DNA from: Loxodes magnus
Lineage: Eukaryota; Ciliophora; Karyorelictea; Loxodida; Loxodidae
Assembly: GCA_946699065.1 (NCBI GenBank)
Contig: CAMPDV010000042.1
Span: forward strand, 620,001-684,000
Direction of reading: 5' to 3'
DNA length: 64,000 nt
Shown here: piece by piece, positions 1 through 13,510 of the stretch
Numbering within the stretch: the stretch's first letter is position 1
Layout of the letters: each line of letters opens with the position of its first letter
Notes under the pieces: model-generated
What the model was told of the DNA's origin: nothing
Seen by the model: the letters and a program-made list of their open reading frames with translations, nothing else
The model's database searches: none
Made by a program: the position numbers and the translations under genes

Positions 1-565
1 ATTAATTAGTTTTAAGGAAATAAGAATATAAAAGAGTAAAGGAAAAAGAAAAAAAGTTCTTAAAGCTATGGGTCTTTTCAATTGAATGAGTAGATAAATA
101 TTTTAAGAAATTAGCACCTTTTTTGAATATTAAATGTGAGTATTATTCCTTTACCTAAAATGATTTTTAATTAGACTAAAACAAATTGAAAGGAATGTAT
201 GAAAAACTTTAAGACTTGATAGATTAAATATTTTAAAAATTAGAATAAAAGTTATTTGGAAATAATTATCAATTGCAAGCCAAGTTTTTGGTAATGTTTT
301 TAATATGTAGGAAGTAAACAAAACAGAAATAAACGAAAAAACAATTAAAATATTTCAAAATGACATCTAAGGAGAAATAAGGGTAGATAAATCACTCAGT
401 CTTCAAAGTCCTTAGGAAATTGAAAGGTTTCATAAGGAAAATGAAGAAAAACCTAAAAAATAAGTAAAGATAAAGCCCCTTTAAGATTAAAGTAAATAAA
501 CATCCTAAATCAGTATTGACAAAAAAATAAGCCCTCAGAATTCAATCATTAAGGAAATAGAATGA
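1..565 (+). CDS. C-terminal part of an unknown coiled-coil-like protein
   Basis: Open at the left window edge. The frame starting at base 3 reads continuously with TAA/TAG as Gln and TGA as Trp, and ends in KEIE followed by TGA at 563-565. One 20-nt GT-AG intron (291-310, phase 0) separates QAKFL from EVNK. The visible part is rich in K, E and Q, with a region around bases 180-300 (LQDLIDQIFQKLEQKL) that looks helical, then a charged low-complexity tail. No catalytic motif or known domain is visible, so I assign no function. The gene is confident; the product is unknown. Confidence 0.65.
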
Positions 566-1656
566 AATTATCTCTATTGTATTTTCATTGGATTATTAAA
601 ATTAATTCATATTTTTATTTTATAAACAAATAAACTCTAACGCTTTAAAATTAAGTTATATTTGCTCTTAATAATTAAATCATTAAATAATCTTAACTTA
701 ATAAAGTTAAAAGCGAAATAATAAAGTTGTTAAATGAACCAAATTAGCTTCTATTAAAATTAAAAAATTAAATATACTTTTAATTAAATAAATTTTAAGA
801 CAATTAAACTAAAGTAATTATTCTTAATTTTTCTTTACTACTAATGAAAAATGAAATAAGACTTTAATAGTAATAGATTTAATTTTTATAAGCATTATCT
901 TTTAATTTAATTCAATATACTAAATTATTTAATATTTATTAAAAAAGTAAAATTAAATTAAGTCTAAGTTATTAGAATGACATTAATTAGTTAAAAGTTA
1001 AATACTTTACTTTTAATAAATACTTTTATAGTTAAATTAATATTTGATATAATAAAATACTTAATTAATAATTATATCAGATAATTAATAATTGCCTTTA
1101 TTTTATGTTTAGCATACATTATAGAATCATTTATTATATTATTTAGTTATAATCAAGTAATTATGCTTATTAATAAAAATTAATATTAATAGATTAAAAT
1201 AATTATTAAGCCTTTATTTAATTTGCTATATCAGCAAATAATCTCATCATCTTCTTATTTTTAATCATATCTATTATTAAATTTAAAAACTCAACTAATA
1301 AATCAATTTATCTTTGCTCTGAAAGTTTATTTTTGCTTAAGAGGATTAATTTAGAAATTTAATATAGTGATATTATAAATTTAGGTTTAATACATTTAAC
1401 TTCGATTAAATATCGAATTCTAATTATAGCACAGCTATTTAAAAAACTGTAATTACTCAACAAGTAAAGAACTCATAGATTAAATTATAAGCAAGCAAGA
1501 AAATTAAAATGAATAAGCCTTTTACATGTAAATGACAGAATAAATAAGAATATCTAGCTTTTATATAGAGGTAATTAAAGAAGTTTACTTTAAATGATTA
1601 CATAATATTCAAACTCTTTTTAAATTATTTTATTACTTTTAATTTTATAAAAATTA
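566..1656. other. AT-rich intergenic stretch, possible gene remnant inside
   Basis: Nearly all A/T with no recognisable gene on the + strand. On the minus strand, bases about 1206-1490 translate to a protein-like string (LLVEFLNLIIDMIKNKKMM, then RLFADIANQ) ending at a double TAA (1203-1208). No in-frame ATG is visible upstream, so it may be a relic exon or chance. Confidence 0.4.
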
Positions 1657-2187
1657 ATGGGAAACTCAAATAAATCAAAGGAGACTTGTCAAACTAAATT
1701 TACAGGATAAGGGAAGATTAAATTTAAAACAGTACAATAAATGTTCGAAGAAATTGACAAAAAAATAGTGAAACCATTTTAGAATTAAGGATTATAATAT
1801 ACTTAATTATAAATAAAAGCTGATGTTGAAGATTATACGCATCCTCTTAAACTTGATGAGGAATAGTAAAGTAAACTTGCTGAAATGCTTAATATCTAAT
1901 TTCTTTTGGCTAATGCAGAAAGTTTTACTTTAGAAAATATTACTCTTGAAATATGTGTTGAGAACATTTGTAGAAACTTACGTTACTCAGCTCCTAATCT
2001 TAAAAAAGTTGGATTTATAAGTTGTAATCTTAACAATAATCTATGCTTAAGAATTGCTGAAATTTTTAAGGATAAGCCTGAGTTTTAAGAACTAAATATT
2101 GGATCAAATAATACAAGCGTTGAAGCTATTGACAAGATAAAAGAAATGTTTCAAGAGAATGAAAGCTTTGTACTTTTTTCTCTATGA
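1657..2187 (+). CDS. Small leucine-rich-repeat-like protein
   Basis: A 176-residue protein starting MGNSNKSKE and ending FVLFSL with TGA immediately followed by TAA. No intron is needed. The C-terminal half has the spacing of ribonuclease-inhibitor-type leucine-rich repeats: NLKKVGFISCNLNN, then a helix (LCLRIAEIFKD), then FQELNIGSNNTS followed by a second helix. The N-terminal half is charged and Q-rich. Short LRR proteins of this kind are abundant in ciliates and usually act as protein-binding modules; no partner can be inferred. Start chosen at the first in-frame ATG after AT-only DNA. Confidence 0.75.
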
Positions 2188-3238
2188 TAATTAAATTTAA
2201 TTTGAATAGTTTTAACTTTATAGATATCTATTTTTAGCTTATTAGTTTATCAATCATACTTCCTCAATTTCAACTAAAATAATTTCTTAAAGCATTACAT
2301 TTTAGTGTAGATTTATTAATAATAAATGAATAAATCATATTAAAGTATTCTCATATATTTGTATTTCGTTTGGAAATTCTACACATTTGAAACTGCTTTT
2401 TTTAATTTTTTTTGTTTATTGCTTCTATTTGTTTATTCAAAGATTATTACCTTATATAATAATTATATATAAATTAATGCTAATAAAACAATGCTTCATA
2501 GCTTGCTATGTTTATTGCGACTAACTACGTAATTTTAAGAATCATTATAGATACAAATATTTAATATTGCAATCAATAAATTATTTAATGTGAAAATTGA
2601 TTTAATTTATATTAGTTAAGCAAGTAGAAACTAATAATAAACACAATAGCAACATTTTCAAATTATTAATAAACATTTTAAAAATTAATTGAGCTTTATC
2701 TTAAATAAGTCAAATCAAATAATTTAAATATTTTATCTAAATATTATTAATTCTCCTATTTATAAATCTAGGTTTATTTAAATATCTTATTAAAATTAAA
2801 TAAAATGCTATATTTAAAGCTTAAAATTAGTATTTAAGTAACTTAACTTATTAAAAAGTATGACTCTAATATTTAAATTTAATAACTACTCTATTTAATT
2901 AAGACCTTATAAATCACTTTTATTTACAAAACTACTTATTCTAATTTTTTATTCAGATAATCACTAGGTAATTGTAAAGATTCTTAAAGCTCTAACGTTA
3001 AAATGTCTATTTAATAATTATATAGAAATATAAATATATTAAGCTTTTAATTGTTGTTTATAAATTCAAATATATATCCCTTTAATTTTAATACATTTAC
3101 TTACGTTAAGAACTATTTATTCATAGCACTTTTGATATTAAGCAAAGATGTTTTAATATTAACTAAAGATTTAAAAAGAATAAATGGAAACTAAATTTAA
3201 TTTAATTAAAGGTTTAGTTATTTGCATGATTATTTAGA
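2188..3238. other. AT-rich intergenic stretch
   Basis: No coding signal seen. Contains a short perfect palindrome CATAGC-TT-GCTATG near 2494-2507. Otherwise A/T sequence lying between two convergent genes. Confidence 0.5.
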
Positions 3239-4370
3239 TCATACTTGATTATTCTAATTTAATACATTTTTAGACAAAATTATCCATTTGCCTTTAAGGG
3301 AATCGTAAAAATAAAGTTCACATGAGGATTTTGAATTTCTACTATAAGTATAGGTAAACATTTTATTGTTATGCATTACTGGCTGTCAATTTATATAATC
3401 ATAGCTGCAATCTGGAAAGATTTCTCCATGTTTGTATATCTTCTGGCTTTAAATATCATAAAGGTAAGTTCAATCTAAATGTCTTCTTAAGCATGAAAAA
3501 AGTAAAGAGTTATTATATGAAATAAAAGCACTTGCTATTACTTAGCCACCTTTTTCTAATTTATTTTTAATGGATAGCCATTTATTTAAAGTTGGATCAA
3601 AAACCTGAATGTTTTTGCTTTATTATTTATTTAAATTATCATATCCAGATACTATTTAAATATTATTTTACGAATAGGAGCAGCCAAAGCCTTATAGTGA
3701 TTTATGTAAGGGCATCTATTAAACAGTACTTGATTTTTAATTTCATAAGTCATAAACTTCGTTAGTGCTAATAGTTTATTTACTTTATTATTTACCACCA
3801 ATAATGTATACTTTGTTAAATCTATTGGAAGTTATAGAATTATATTCTTTATTTGTTTATAAAATTTGATTCTATTGAATATTTCTAGAACTCATTCCCA
3901 AGATATTTATTTCATTACTTAACTGCAGAGCAAAAGCTTTATAATCTATTTGATGCAAAAAAAATCAATTTAGCTGTTTGTTTTCGTAAGCTTAATCGTT
4001 GCAATCAATATTACCAGTCTTAAAATCAAAGTTTACAAGTTTTTATTAGGTTCCTAATCACAATAGATAATTGTCTAGCTTCTTCACACATAAATTAGGT
4101 ACTATTTCATATTTAATTAGCAATAAAGGGATTTTCTAAAATGTTTTGTTTTTATATATCTTTCTAATATTTCTCCACATTCAAATAATTCTTATTGTTT
4201 GCTAAGATTTTGATAAAACATTTCCTTTCTACTTATTAACTCTATTTTTCCCTTTTGATTCTGAGATACCCATTAATGCTCTTTATTTGTAAATAAACAG
4301 CAAATATTAAAGCAGAGATTTAAATTAATTTCTTATATAATTTAATATTTCTCTATATGATAAATTTAAA
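3239..4370 (-). CDS. Kelch-repeat protein, possible N-terminal zinc/B-box-like region
   Basis: The C-terminal ~250 residues read in one frame to TGA (3239-3241) and contain kelch-type elements: KVYIIGGKQQ followed by NEVYDL, then IVSGYDN with IQVFDPTLNKW, then ELYFYDSLKGKW. Kelch repeats form beta-propellers that bind partners such as cytoskeleton or ubiquitin ligases. Upstream, an ATG at 4271-4273 continues that frame. However, a second frame between about 4130 and 4340 looks more protein-like (cysteines CFNICC, a helix with QELFECGEILERY), so one or two short introns near 4080-4200 are likely and the exact 5' end is unsettled. TGA encodes Trp at least three times. Confidence 0.7.
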
Positions 4371-5992
4371 CTTAAATTAGTTATAAAAGTATAAGCTGAA
4401 AGAACTAAGTAAAAGATGTATATTATTATAAAATATAGAATAAAGAGTATAAAATAATTTATTAAATAGCTTAATATTTTATATTTCATTTAATTTAATC
4501 TAAATGCTTTTTATATTAATACATGTATTCATATTTTACTAATTCTCATCTTGCTACTATATTTAATTCAATTAGCCAAATTATTATTTTTTATTTATTT
4601 TAATGCTTATACACTCAAACAAAGAAACATTTTATTCTATAAAGATAAAAGTATTTAAAGTTATATTTATGTTCATATTTTTTATTAAGAAAATTTAGAA
4701 ATAAATGAAGCAAAATTTGAAGCAAAATAAATAACTATAAAATGAATTGCTTATGCTAAAAGCATATTTAGAAATAAACTAAAATATGATTAACTTTTTA
4801 TTATTTAAAAATAATAAACTAGTTAATATATTGCTAATTTCTATAAATTTAAAAGTTTTTATTATAAGTTTATTAGCTTAAATCTTTATATTAATTATAA
4901 ATAATAAAAATACCATAAGTTTTTATTTATTTCTGATATTTTATACTTTTATATATTTTGCACTACAAAATTTTAAGGGACATCTAATTCTTTAGCTACT
5001 CAACATCAATAAGTAAATGTCATATAACCTTTAGTTTAATTAATTTGTTTTCTATAGTCAGAGATATTTATAAAAGGTAAATAAAATATTCGAAGATAAA
5101 AATTTTAATTTAGTTTATTTTCCATCTAAAAGCAAAATAAATAAAATAATTATAAGTTAATATTTCAACTATATTAAGAAGATTAAATTTAAAATAATCT
5201 TTATTATAGAAGAATAATCTGTCTACTAAAAATTGTTATTAAAAAAGAATTTTACTAATTATAGAAAAGGAATAGTTTAAGAAATTATCTATAAAAAGCA
5301 GCTCTAACTAGTTTAAAACTATTAATTTTATAGATATTTATGAATAATAATACTCATAAACTTTAAATTAGAAAATTGCTTGAAGTTAAATACTTTTTTA
5401 TTATATAAAGCAATAAAGAATTAAAAATGATAAAGATTTAAAATAAAAATTATTATAAATTATCTATTTAAAGTTAAAGAAAATGATACTATATTAAGAC
5501 TTTTATATTTATACTTTTAAAGCAAAAAAGAATAGAAATAAATATTTAGTTAAATTGATTTTTCCTATAATTATAAAATTAAAAGAAAAAATGCATTAAA
5601 TTTTAGATTTTGCTAGCTAATAATGCTATTAAATAAATGTAGCTAATTATTAAATATTTAATGCATAATATTTTATATCAAATTTAAATTATTTTACCAT
5701 TATATTAATTAATTTTAAAGGCTTTTAATTTTACTTAATTTTATCAGAGTTTTATCATTAGAAAAAGCAAGAGGCAATTTGAAAGTAGCTCTAAATATAT
5801 ACACAGTAAGCAGTTTAAATATTAAATAGCTTTTTTAAATTATAAAATGTAATAACTTTTTACAAAGCATTACATTAAAATATCTAGTCAATATAATATT
5901 AAGTAACGTCAAAATTTTATTTAATAAATTAACTATCTAAGTATATCATTTTAATATTTTCCAGTGATAAAGATTAATTTTTTATTTAAAAG
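4371..5992. other. AT-rich intergenic stretch
   Basis: About 1.6 kb of A/T-dominated DNA with no convincing reading frame, RNA gene or repeat. It separates the start of the kelch gene from the ankyrin gene. Confidence 0.5.
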
Positions 5993-7306
5993 ATGCGCTT
6001 CCATTGCCCAACTTTGGTTGAGATAATGTTTCAAATTTTTATAGTGTAGATTCCTAACTATCTCTTGAGAAAAACTTTTTTGGAGTAATCTTTGTTTTAT
6101 TAGTTAGCATTCTTATTAAGTTTTTAAAAAAGTGTATCCTTAATAGAATAAAATGATTTTAGAATAATTTAATTTATCATTATAAAATCAGTTTTAAGAT
6201 GTAACAATGATCAAAAGAATTATAGTTAGCTTTTGAAAGAAAGGATTCTACATCTATCATTAGCATAATAAAATAAGGTTATCCTTAAGACAGATGCTTT
6301 TCATGACTTCAACCTAATGGAGTTTTTGGATATACAACTCCACTAATAAAAGCTGTTGAACTAAATTCTATTGATATAGTTAGTTTTTTGCTAGACAGAC
6401 ATTGCTAAATTAATGTCAGGAATTCATTTCAATAAACAGCTTTGCATGTTGCTTGTTTTTAAGGATATTTAGATTTAGTTGTATTATTGACATTGAGAGG
6501 TTAAGCAGATTGAAAACTGCAAGATAAAGATGGAAACACAAGTCTTCATTTAGCCAGTTTAAATATGCATATGCCCATAATAAAATTCTTGAATGAACGT
6601 TTAGGAGCAGATATGTATGCTAAAAATTATGTAAAATTTAATTATTTAGTTAGGAAGAAATGTAATAGGAGAGCTTATAAATGCGTAGGAAAACACAAAA
6701 GATACAAATTACGCTTAAAATATTTAAATAATAATAGAATATTTCCAAAACTAAAATTATAGCAACAAAATAGATCCTGATTTTAAGTATAAAATTATGA
6801 CTAAAAGAACGTAAGAAGAGAAAGATAAATTATTAATGCAAAAACTTACTAACACACATAGATGGTGTATTCATTCATATTTTAGACAAAATTACTATGA
6901 CCAATTAGGAATTTCAGTATAAAAAAGTAAGAAAATGAATAAAGAAGATCTAAAAACAATCGAAAATAGAAGTCATCATATTAAAAAGAAACTTCCTCCA
7001 ATTAAAGATAAAATTTTTAAATCTTCATCTAAAGATTCTATAATTAGAAAAAGATCTGATGCAGTAGTCAATTTAACTTTATCTACATAAATGTAAACAT
7101 TTTCAAGAAAATCACCAACCTCAAAAAGCGTAAGTAATAAGACTCAAGATAATAAAAAAATTAGCAATTTTGAGTTTTTTAATCAAAATGATATTCAATC
7201 ACCTCAAGGTAGTACAAAATCTTTACTCAATAGTTTGTTTACTTTTGAAAAGAATGTAAAAGATATATAGGTAGGTTTCTAATTCAATATTCTTAAATAG
7301 TTTTGA
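5993..7306 (+). CDS. Membrane-anchored ankyrin-repeat protein
   Basis: From the ATG at 6199 (MQQWSKELQ) the spliced frame is 353 codons with two GT-AG introns, 6631-6649 (19 nt) and 7271-7300 (30 nt), ending DIQF-TGA. Ankyrin units are visible at about residues 38-135: FGYTTPLIKAVELNS, QTALHVACFQGYLDLV and NTSLHLASLN. The C-terminal half is basic and Ser/Lys-rich. Upstream of 6199 the same frame is clearly coding-like back to about 5995 (LPLPNFGWDNVSN, then a hydrophobic segment FFGVIFVLLVSILI). The true protein therefore probably has an N-terminal transmembrane anchor and an undetected start or tiny first exon. Function beyond protein binding is unknown. Confidence 0.75.
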
Positions 7307-8682
7307 CATTATGACACTTTATAATAAATGTTAAAATTTAGTTTATTTATTTCTTTTTATGTCCTTTCATATAAAATTGCAATACATTTTTTTATCTTTT
7401 ATATGTCTTTTTATCTTAAGGATTCTTTTTATTAATATTTATAAGGAATAATAGGATATTGCTGAATATAATTTATAATATATAACTTTAATTTCTTATA
7501 CATTTTTTATCTATATCATATACACTAATTCAATTTTATTAAAAAGTCTAATCATTTTTAATAAGTTTAACTAATTAGATATAATTTTAACTGAGAAATT
7601 TAAAGTGTATAACTGGTTTGTGATTGAGATAACTATTTTTTATCATACAATTATTAAAATTTTAATTAAATTTATTGCTTAATAATGGTTTGTCTTAAAT
7701 GCTATTTTACTATTTATAACATTAAAAAAGTTGAATATTATTTAGATGATAGCTAATACTTAATATACACCTGAATAGATATTCTAATGTTCCATTTAAA
7801 TATATTTAAAAACTTCTTAATAGCATTTAATTAATAACTAAATAGAGTTTACAAGCTTAAATAGTTTATTTAAAATTAAAAATAGTTAATTTCTATATTA
7901 GAATACCAAAATTAATTACAATCATATGTCTTATGAATAGATTTATATATTGCAGCATATTGTATTTAACTATTATTTAATATGAGTGTTCTGTTCTTAA
8001 TTAGAGTATTCCATTATATTTATTATAAACGCTTTTATATTTTATCAGTCTTTAAATAGTAAATTATAATATCTATTTAATTAAATTGGTTATCTTAATT
8101 ATAACTCAGAGCTTTTAATCCTAGAAATATTAATATTGCAAATGGACTTTTTTTGCTTTAGTTAATTAAGATAAAACTACTATATGCCACAAGCTCTTTC
8201 TACTATTTGATATTAAGATTAAAAGGTAAGTAAATAGTTTTTATTCTTGAAAATAAATTAAATTAATAAAATTTAGAAATGAAGCTAATTAACAGATTGA
8301 ATATAGGTTTGTAAAGTTTTATCAGTCTTTTAGATAAGATCATATAATAAAATTTAAGTATTTTTTCAACAAATAAGCATTGAGAAGTTAAGATAACTTA
8401 GGTAACTATCTAAACCTAAATATTCAGTTATTATAAAAAAGACAAAATGCATATAAAGATAGTTATTAAAATCTAAAACAATACGTTGAAGTATATTTAA
8501 ATAGATATTTTAAACATTTAATTACAGGTAATAATTATTTTTCAATCGAAAAAAGAAATTTATAAGATAAAAACTAGTAAAATTTATTTAGGAAAATTTG
8601 AAAGAAATATTAGGTCGATGCTATGCATATCTTACATATCATTAATATAAATTTAATTTAATTTATTAAGTTAATAAAATCT
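7307..8682. other. AT-rich intergenic stretch
   Basis: Lies between two convergent gene ends. A/T sequence with no gene, RNA or repeat that I can support. Confidence 0.5.
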
Positions 8683-10257
8683 TCAAAGCAATAAAACTTT
8701 TTCTGAAGAAATTCCATAGTTATTAATCTCTTTCTTTATATCATTTTCAAATAAAGCAGGTCCTCTTATTATTACTCTATCTATTTCAGATTAATTTATA
8801 AGAAGTCGCCTTTTAATAAAATTTGTGCTGAATTTTTGGTTGTTTTACTTTTCCAATTCGCTTTGCTTTCTCGTAAAGTAAAAATAGCATTTAAAATGGT
8901 CATTTTACTGCTATAATATTTACTTAGCATATAGTTCAGAATCTGATTTAAAAGCTGCAAATAGCCAAAATTTAAATTTATACTTTAAGCCATCAATATC
9001 ATCTTATAATAATACATAATAAGCAAAATCTAGAAAAACATTTATAGCCATTCCACCACTAAAGCCTAATATATTAATATAAGTTTTATCTTAATTTCCA
9101 ATTTTTTCTTTTTATTGTTATATATCATTTAGTCATTCAGAGTTTAGTTACAAGCCCATTCCTAAAGGGCCTTTTATTTGAATTGATTCGTGCAAGCCTA
9201 ATTTATCCATTAGTTAAGACATAAAGCCTTGTTCTCTATAAATCTTAATGAATAGATCTAAATGCTCGTATCTATTGTAATGTCCTAAAATCTAGTTTTA
9301 ATTCTTTTGTTCGTTTGTAATAAAAACTTTATTAAATTCTTATTATTTGCTATAGTACAAAGTCTACTAACTAGCCTTTTAAACCTTTACATTCAAGTTT
9401 TACCAGTTTAACTTAACAGGAGAATTGCTTTCTTAATCTTAGAAAGAATTTTGAGATTGAAAGATATTTTAGCTCCTAATCTTTACTATCTATTTGTTCA
9501 ATATTTCTTAAATTGCTTGAGGATTTAAGACTCTTACCAATGACAAATATCTGAACTAATAATCTATATATTTGGTGTATCTTCAATGGTTTATGAATCC
9601 TTTATCTTTTATTGCTTAAAATGGAATTATTACTTTAAAATGCTTACCGCAATCATAAAGTCATTTTTCTTTTAGTTCCTTAATATCACGAAATATCTAT
9701 ATTTCTTTATTTTGAAGTATTAAGTTAATGATATTAGGAGCGACCTGGAATTTGGCTATAATTTATCATGAATATAAATCATCTTCCATAAGCATAATTT
9801 CGTATTTATTTTTAAATAAGTCTTCATCTTCTTCCTCTTATTTTTTTTACACTTCAATAAGCTTCTTTTTTTATTATTATCTTTGTTTAATTTTGAAGGT
9901 AAATTAAGGATTTTCTAAATCACTTATGCGAAATTCCTCTTTTAATTCCTAGTAAATTGATTTTGAATGAGTGTACATCCTAGTAGGTTAACCACCTATA
10001 ATTTCATATGAAGATCCATTTAAATATCTTCCTATATCTTTTCCAATTACTGCCTCTATAAGAGCAGGCTTTCCAGGATGATTTATCATAAAAGAATCCA
10101 CTTTAAAAATTAAATTGTCAATTAATACTAATTTCATTTCCTACGCTTATTCTGTGAATTCTTAAATGCTCATCGTTTTTTTGGAAGATTCTGATGATTC
10201 CAAACTTTTTGGCTGTTCGATTTATTTCTTTTTCTGCTAACTTTTACAGCTTCCCAT
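8683..10257 (-). CDS. Cytochrome b5-like / NAD(P)H oxidoreductase fusion
   Basis: Single-exon 524-residue protein, MGSCKSQQ to SEKVLLL-TGA. Residues about 45-120 resemble a cytochrome b5 heme domain: FKVDSFMINHPGK, LIEAVIGKDIGRYL, and a later YTHSKS that may supply the second heme histidine. The C-terminal half resembles a cytochrome b5 reductase/ferredoxin reductase module: a KGPLGMGL stretch where FAD-family enzymes have IKGPxG, an ILGFSGGMAINVF nucleotide loop replacing the usual GTGxTP, and the hallmark C-terminal SEKVLLL. By family, such proteins pass electrons from NAD(P)H through flavin to heme. The altered glycine motif means the substrate and even activity are uncertain. Multiple internal TAA/TAG and one TGA are read as Gln and Trp. 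Confidence 0.8.
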
Positions 10258-12675
10258 AAATATTATAATCAGAATTAAATTCCAACAATTTATTCTACTT
10301 TAATTTTTATAATTATACTAAAACTTATCACATATATAATCATCATTATCAACTATACATTTCCCTCTTAAAACCACTAACTATTAGTCTTATAAGTTTT
10401 AAGTGATAGATACAATTTTTATTTAAGAAGTTAGCTATTAAATAAAGGCTATAGAAATATACCTCTTTAATTATCTAGAAATAATATTAAAATTTATATT
10501 CTTTTATAGCTAAATCAAGTATCAGAATACTAGCACTTTCAATTAAAATAAGTACTTTTAGCATAATCCTTTTGATATATCAAGAAACTAGTTAGTAAAC
10601 AGATTGCTAGTTTACTTAAGATAATCTAGCTAGCAATTGCTTAGTGTTAATAACTTTTAAATTAACTATTAAATTAAGCTTATTTAACTTAATAGGCATA
10701 TATTAGAGTTTGATGATGCTTGCTTATATTTGATTTTATCCATTGAGTAGGTTTATTAGAGGTGATATTAGGAAATAATAAAGAGTATATAAGATAAGTT
10801 ATTAAACGAGAACTTTATTTTAACTAATCTTCTAATTGTATAGATTGCTAGTTTGAATGGTATTAAAAATAATAAAATATATAAATCTATTTATAAAATA
10901 CATTTTTAGTCTGCTTTTAATTTAAATATCTCTTTTTTAAGACAAAGCTATCTTTAGTAAAATTAATTATTTAATTCCCTTAGTTAGCAATACTTAGCTG
11001 TGAGATATAATATTAGTTATATTTAAAGCTATATTGCTAGAACTTATTATTAAATTTGGCTAGATGCTTTAAGGTTACATTATAAACACCTATTATTTAA
11101 ATTTTAATGCCCTAATATGATCAATTTTTTTAATAATGCTTTTACAAATGCAGGAAATTAAAAAATATAAATTTGTAGATAATAGAAAAGGATATATTGA
11201 AAGTAAAGCAATATATCTTATTTAATAATAGTGTAATCGCTAAGACTCTTTTAATTTATTAGTTTATTAATTTAAATGATATTCTAATAATTAAAAAGGA
11301 AATAAATAAAATAAAAGGAATAAGTGCGTTATAAGTTAAACCAAAGGGATAAAGAAAACAAGGAAGAGATGATAACTTATAAATATAGTAAAATAATAAT
11401 ATAAAAGAATTAACTAAATAATTAAATAAATTATCTTCTTTAGTTAGTATTTTATTGCTTTACCTATTTCATTTTCTTATTATAATTTTTCATTTTAATA
11501 GTCTCATTATTAATAAACTTAGGTGAAGATAAGCTTTCCTGCTTGAAGATTATAGATATAATAAATTAAAGCAAATTAAAGAAATAAAATAAGCTAGTAT
11601 AAAAGTTAATTAAATAATAGAGATTGGAAAGTTTAATCTAATACAAATCATAAGAGTATTTAAGTAGTTTATTGAAATATCATAAAGTTATTGCTATTAT
11701 TACTAAATTATTAATTAAATATAAATAGCATCTTTTATTTTTTTGGATGAATATTTAAACAATTTAAGAATATATTAATAGATTTAAAATTGTAAAAGCA
11801 TCTATTTTCAATAGAAGTTTAAATACTACATCCTTTAATAGTGGAAAGCTTTCTAAGAGTTTAATCTTGCTAATAAATTATAATTGAGTAATTAAAGTTA
11901 TTAGATGCACTTAATTCTTAAATACTAGAAGTATAAATACTTCCAAGTTATTCCTAAATAGATTAAGAAATGTATTTAATTATTATTTAAAACAATTATA
12001 TAAAGTTTTTACAGTCCAGTTAATTAAAAATAAGACAGACTGAGATAAATAAGTAATATTCATATAAATGAAGAAAAGGTATAAAATATAATTATTTAGT
12101 ATGAAATATCATAATAATTTTTGAAATATTTGTTCTTATTATTAGTTAATAAGTGACTTTGTATAAATAAGATACTAAAGATTTAATTAAATGTAATAAA
12201 ATTTTAATTTATATTATATCTTAATTTATCATTAAGAGATCATTAGTTATAATTATAAAGTGATAGATTTTACTTTTTTAAAGAATATCTTAATCATATG
12301 TAATAGCCTTGATTTATACAATAAAAGAGCTAATAAAATATTTAAAAATGGATATAATTTAAAAATATATAGTACTATTAATTAAAAATTACTAATATAA
12401 CTTGAAGAAATATAATTATCTTACTATTTTAAAGTTAAAAATTATTAAGATTATTAAATTTATTAAAGCTTAGTGATGGGAATAAATTAAGATATTTATT
12501 AAATATAATCTGATAAAGATACATATTATGCATTAATTGGTAGAAGATAAAGGATTGAAACTTAAATAATGATAAGTAAAAATCTTAATTTTTATTATTT
12601 AATAGTTTTGATATTTGTATCTTAAAAAATTGTTGGCTTACGCTTATAATCAGATTGAAGTGTCAATCTTAAAGT
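10258..12675. other. Long AT-rich intergenic stretch
   Basis: About 2.4 kb, the longest empty interval of the window. I find no reading frame with protein-like composition, no tRNA-like arms and no long repeat. A short frame near 12476-12675 looks weakly protein-like and could hold an upstream exon of the next gene. Confidence 0.45.
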
Positions 12676-13122
12676 ATGGAAAACCTAGAGCTTGGCTATT
12701 CTCTAATAAAATCAATGAACTATTATTAGCTAATTCTCAATAAAACTATAAAAAAAATTAATAAGGATGATTTTATTATGAGAAAAGCATCTATTATATA
12801 TTCTCGAGGTTGTGCAAAACTTCACAAAGAGTCAAAGAAGCAAGTAAATATCAAAAATAACTAAAGTTTTTAGGATGAGTTGTCACGTGCTCTTATATGC
12901 TTCTTGCACAAATTCGATAAAAAAATAAGAAAAATATTTATCACGAATTTATTATAAAAGAAAGGAAAATAAATTTAGGAAAAAAGAGCTCTGTTACAAA
13001 CATTTCAAAGAGAAAAAAGAAAACATAATGCAAAATATAAGAGAAATAACAAGAATCAAGAAATAATAAGGAGTTTAAGATAAGAGGTAAGAAAATAAAG
13101 ACTGCCTAATATAGATGTGTGA
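12676..13122 (+). CDS. Small basic protein of unknown function
   Basis: A 148-residue frame starting MENLELGYSLIKSMNYY and ending QRLPNIDV-TGA. It is strongly basic in its C-terminal half (KRKHNAKYKRNNKNQ) with a central IRKASIIYSRGCAKL-like helix that could be an IQ-type calmodulin site. A 30-nt stretch at 12844-12873 begins GTAAAT and ends TTTTTAG; it could be an in-frame intron or coding. A second frame in the first half also looks protein-like, so an additional upstream exon is possible. No family recognised. Confidence 0.5.
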
Positions 13123-13510
13123 AAACATTCTAAAAATATCTTTATATAACAAATTTAAATATACTAGCTACTCAAATTTAAAAACCTATAATATAAAATT
13201 AATTTTTTTCTTATCTAACTTAAACATTTTAAATATATATTTGATATTTTTCAAATCTAAGTTAAGAAGAAAATTTTAGTTTCAACAAATAAAGTTTCAA
13301 AAAGCCTTAAGTATAGAATTATATTAAGCTTCTTTTTTCATATAAGAATAATGTACCATTTATTTAATTATATAATTATATAATTATTAAAAAAATAATA
13401 TGCAATTCTTTATAAAGTAAAAATAGAGCAAAGATTATTTCATTATAAGATATCTTAAGTATCTTTAAATGCATTATTAAGAAACAATAATTAGTTATTT
13501 TATAATTAAG
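13123..13510. other. AT-rich intergenic stretch with short tandem repeat
   Basis: A/T-only DNA upstream of the channel gene. About three tandem AATTATAT-like units occur near 13366-13390. No gene seen. Confidence 0.5.

Noticed and set aside
5991-6080. GC-richer island with an Sm-site-like ACTTTTTTGGAG, first thought to be a snRNA
   Set aside because: The ankyrin gene frame reads through it as good protein sequence (PNFGWDNVSNFYSVDSQ), and no U1-U6 signature is present.
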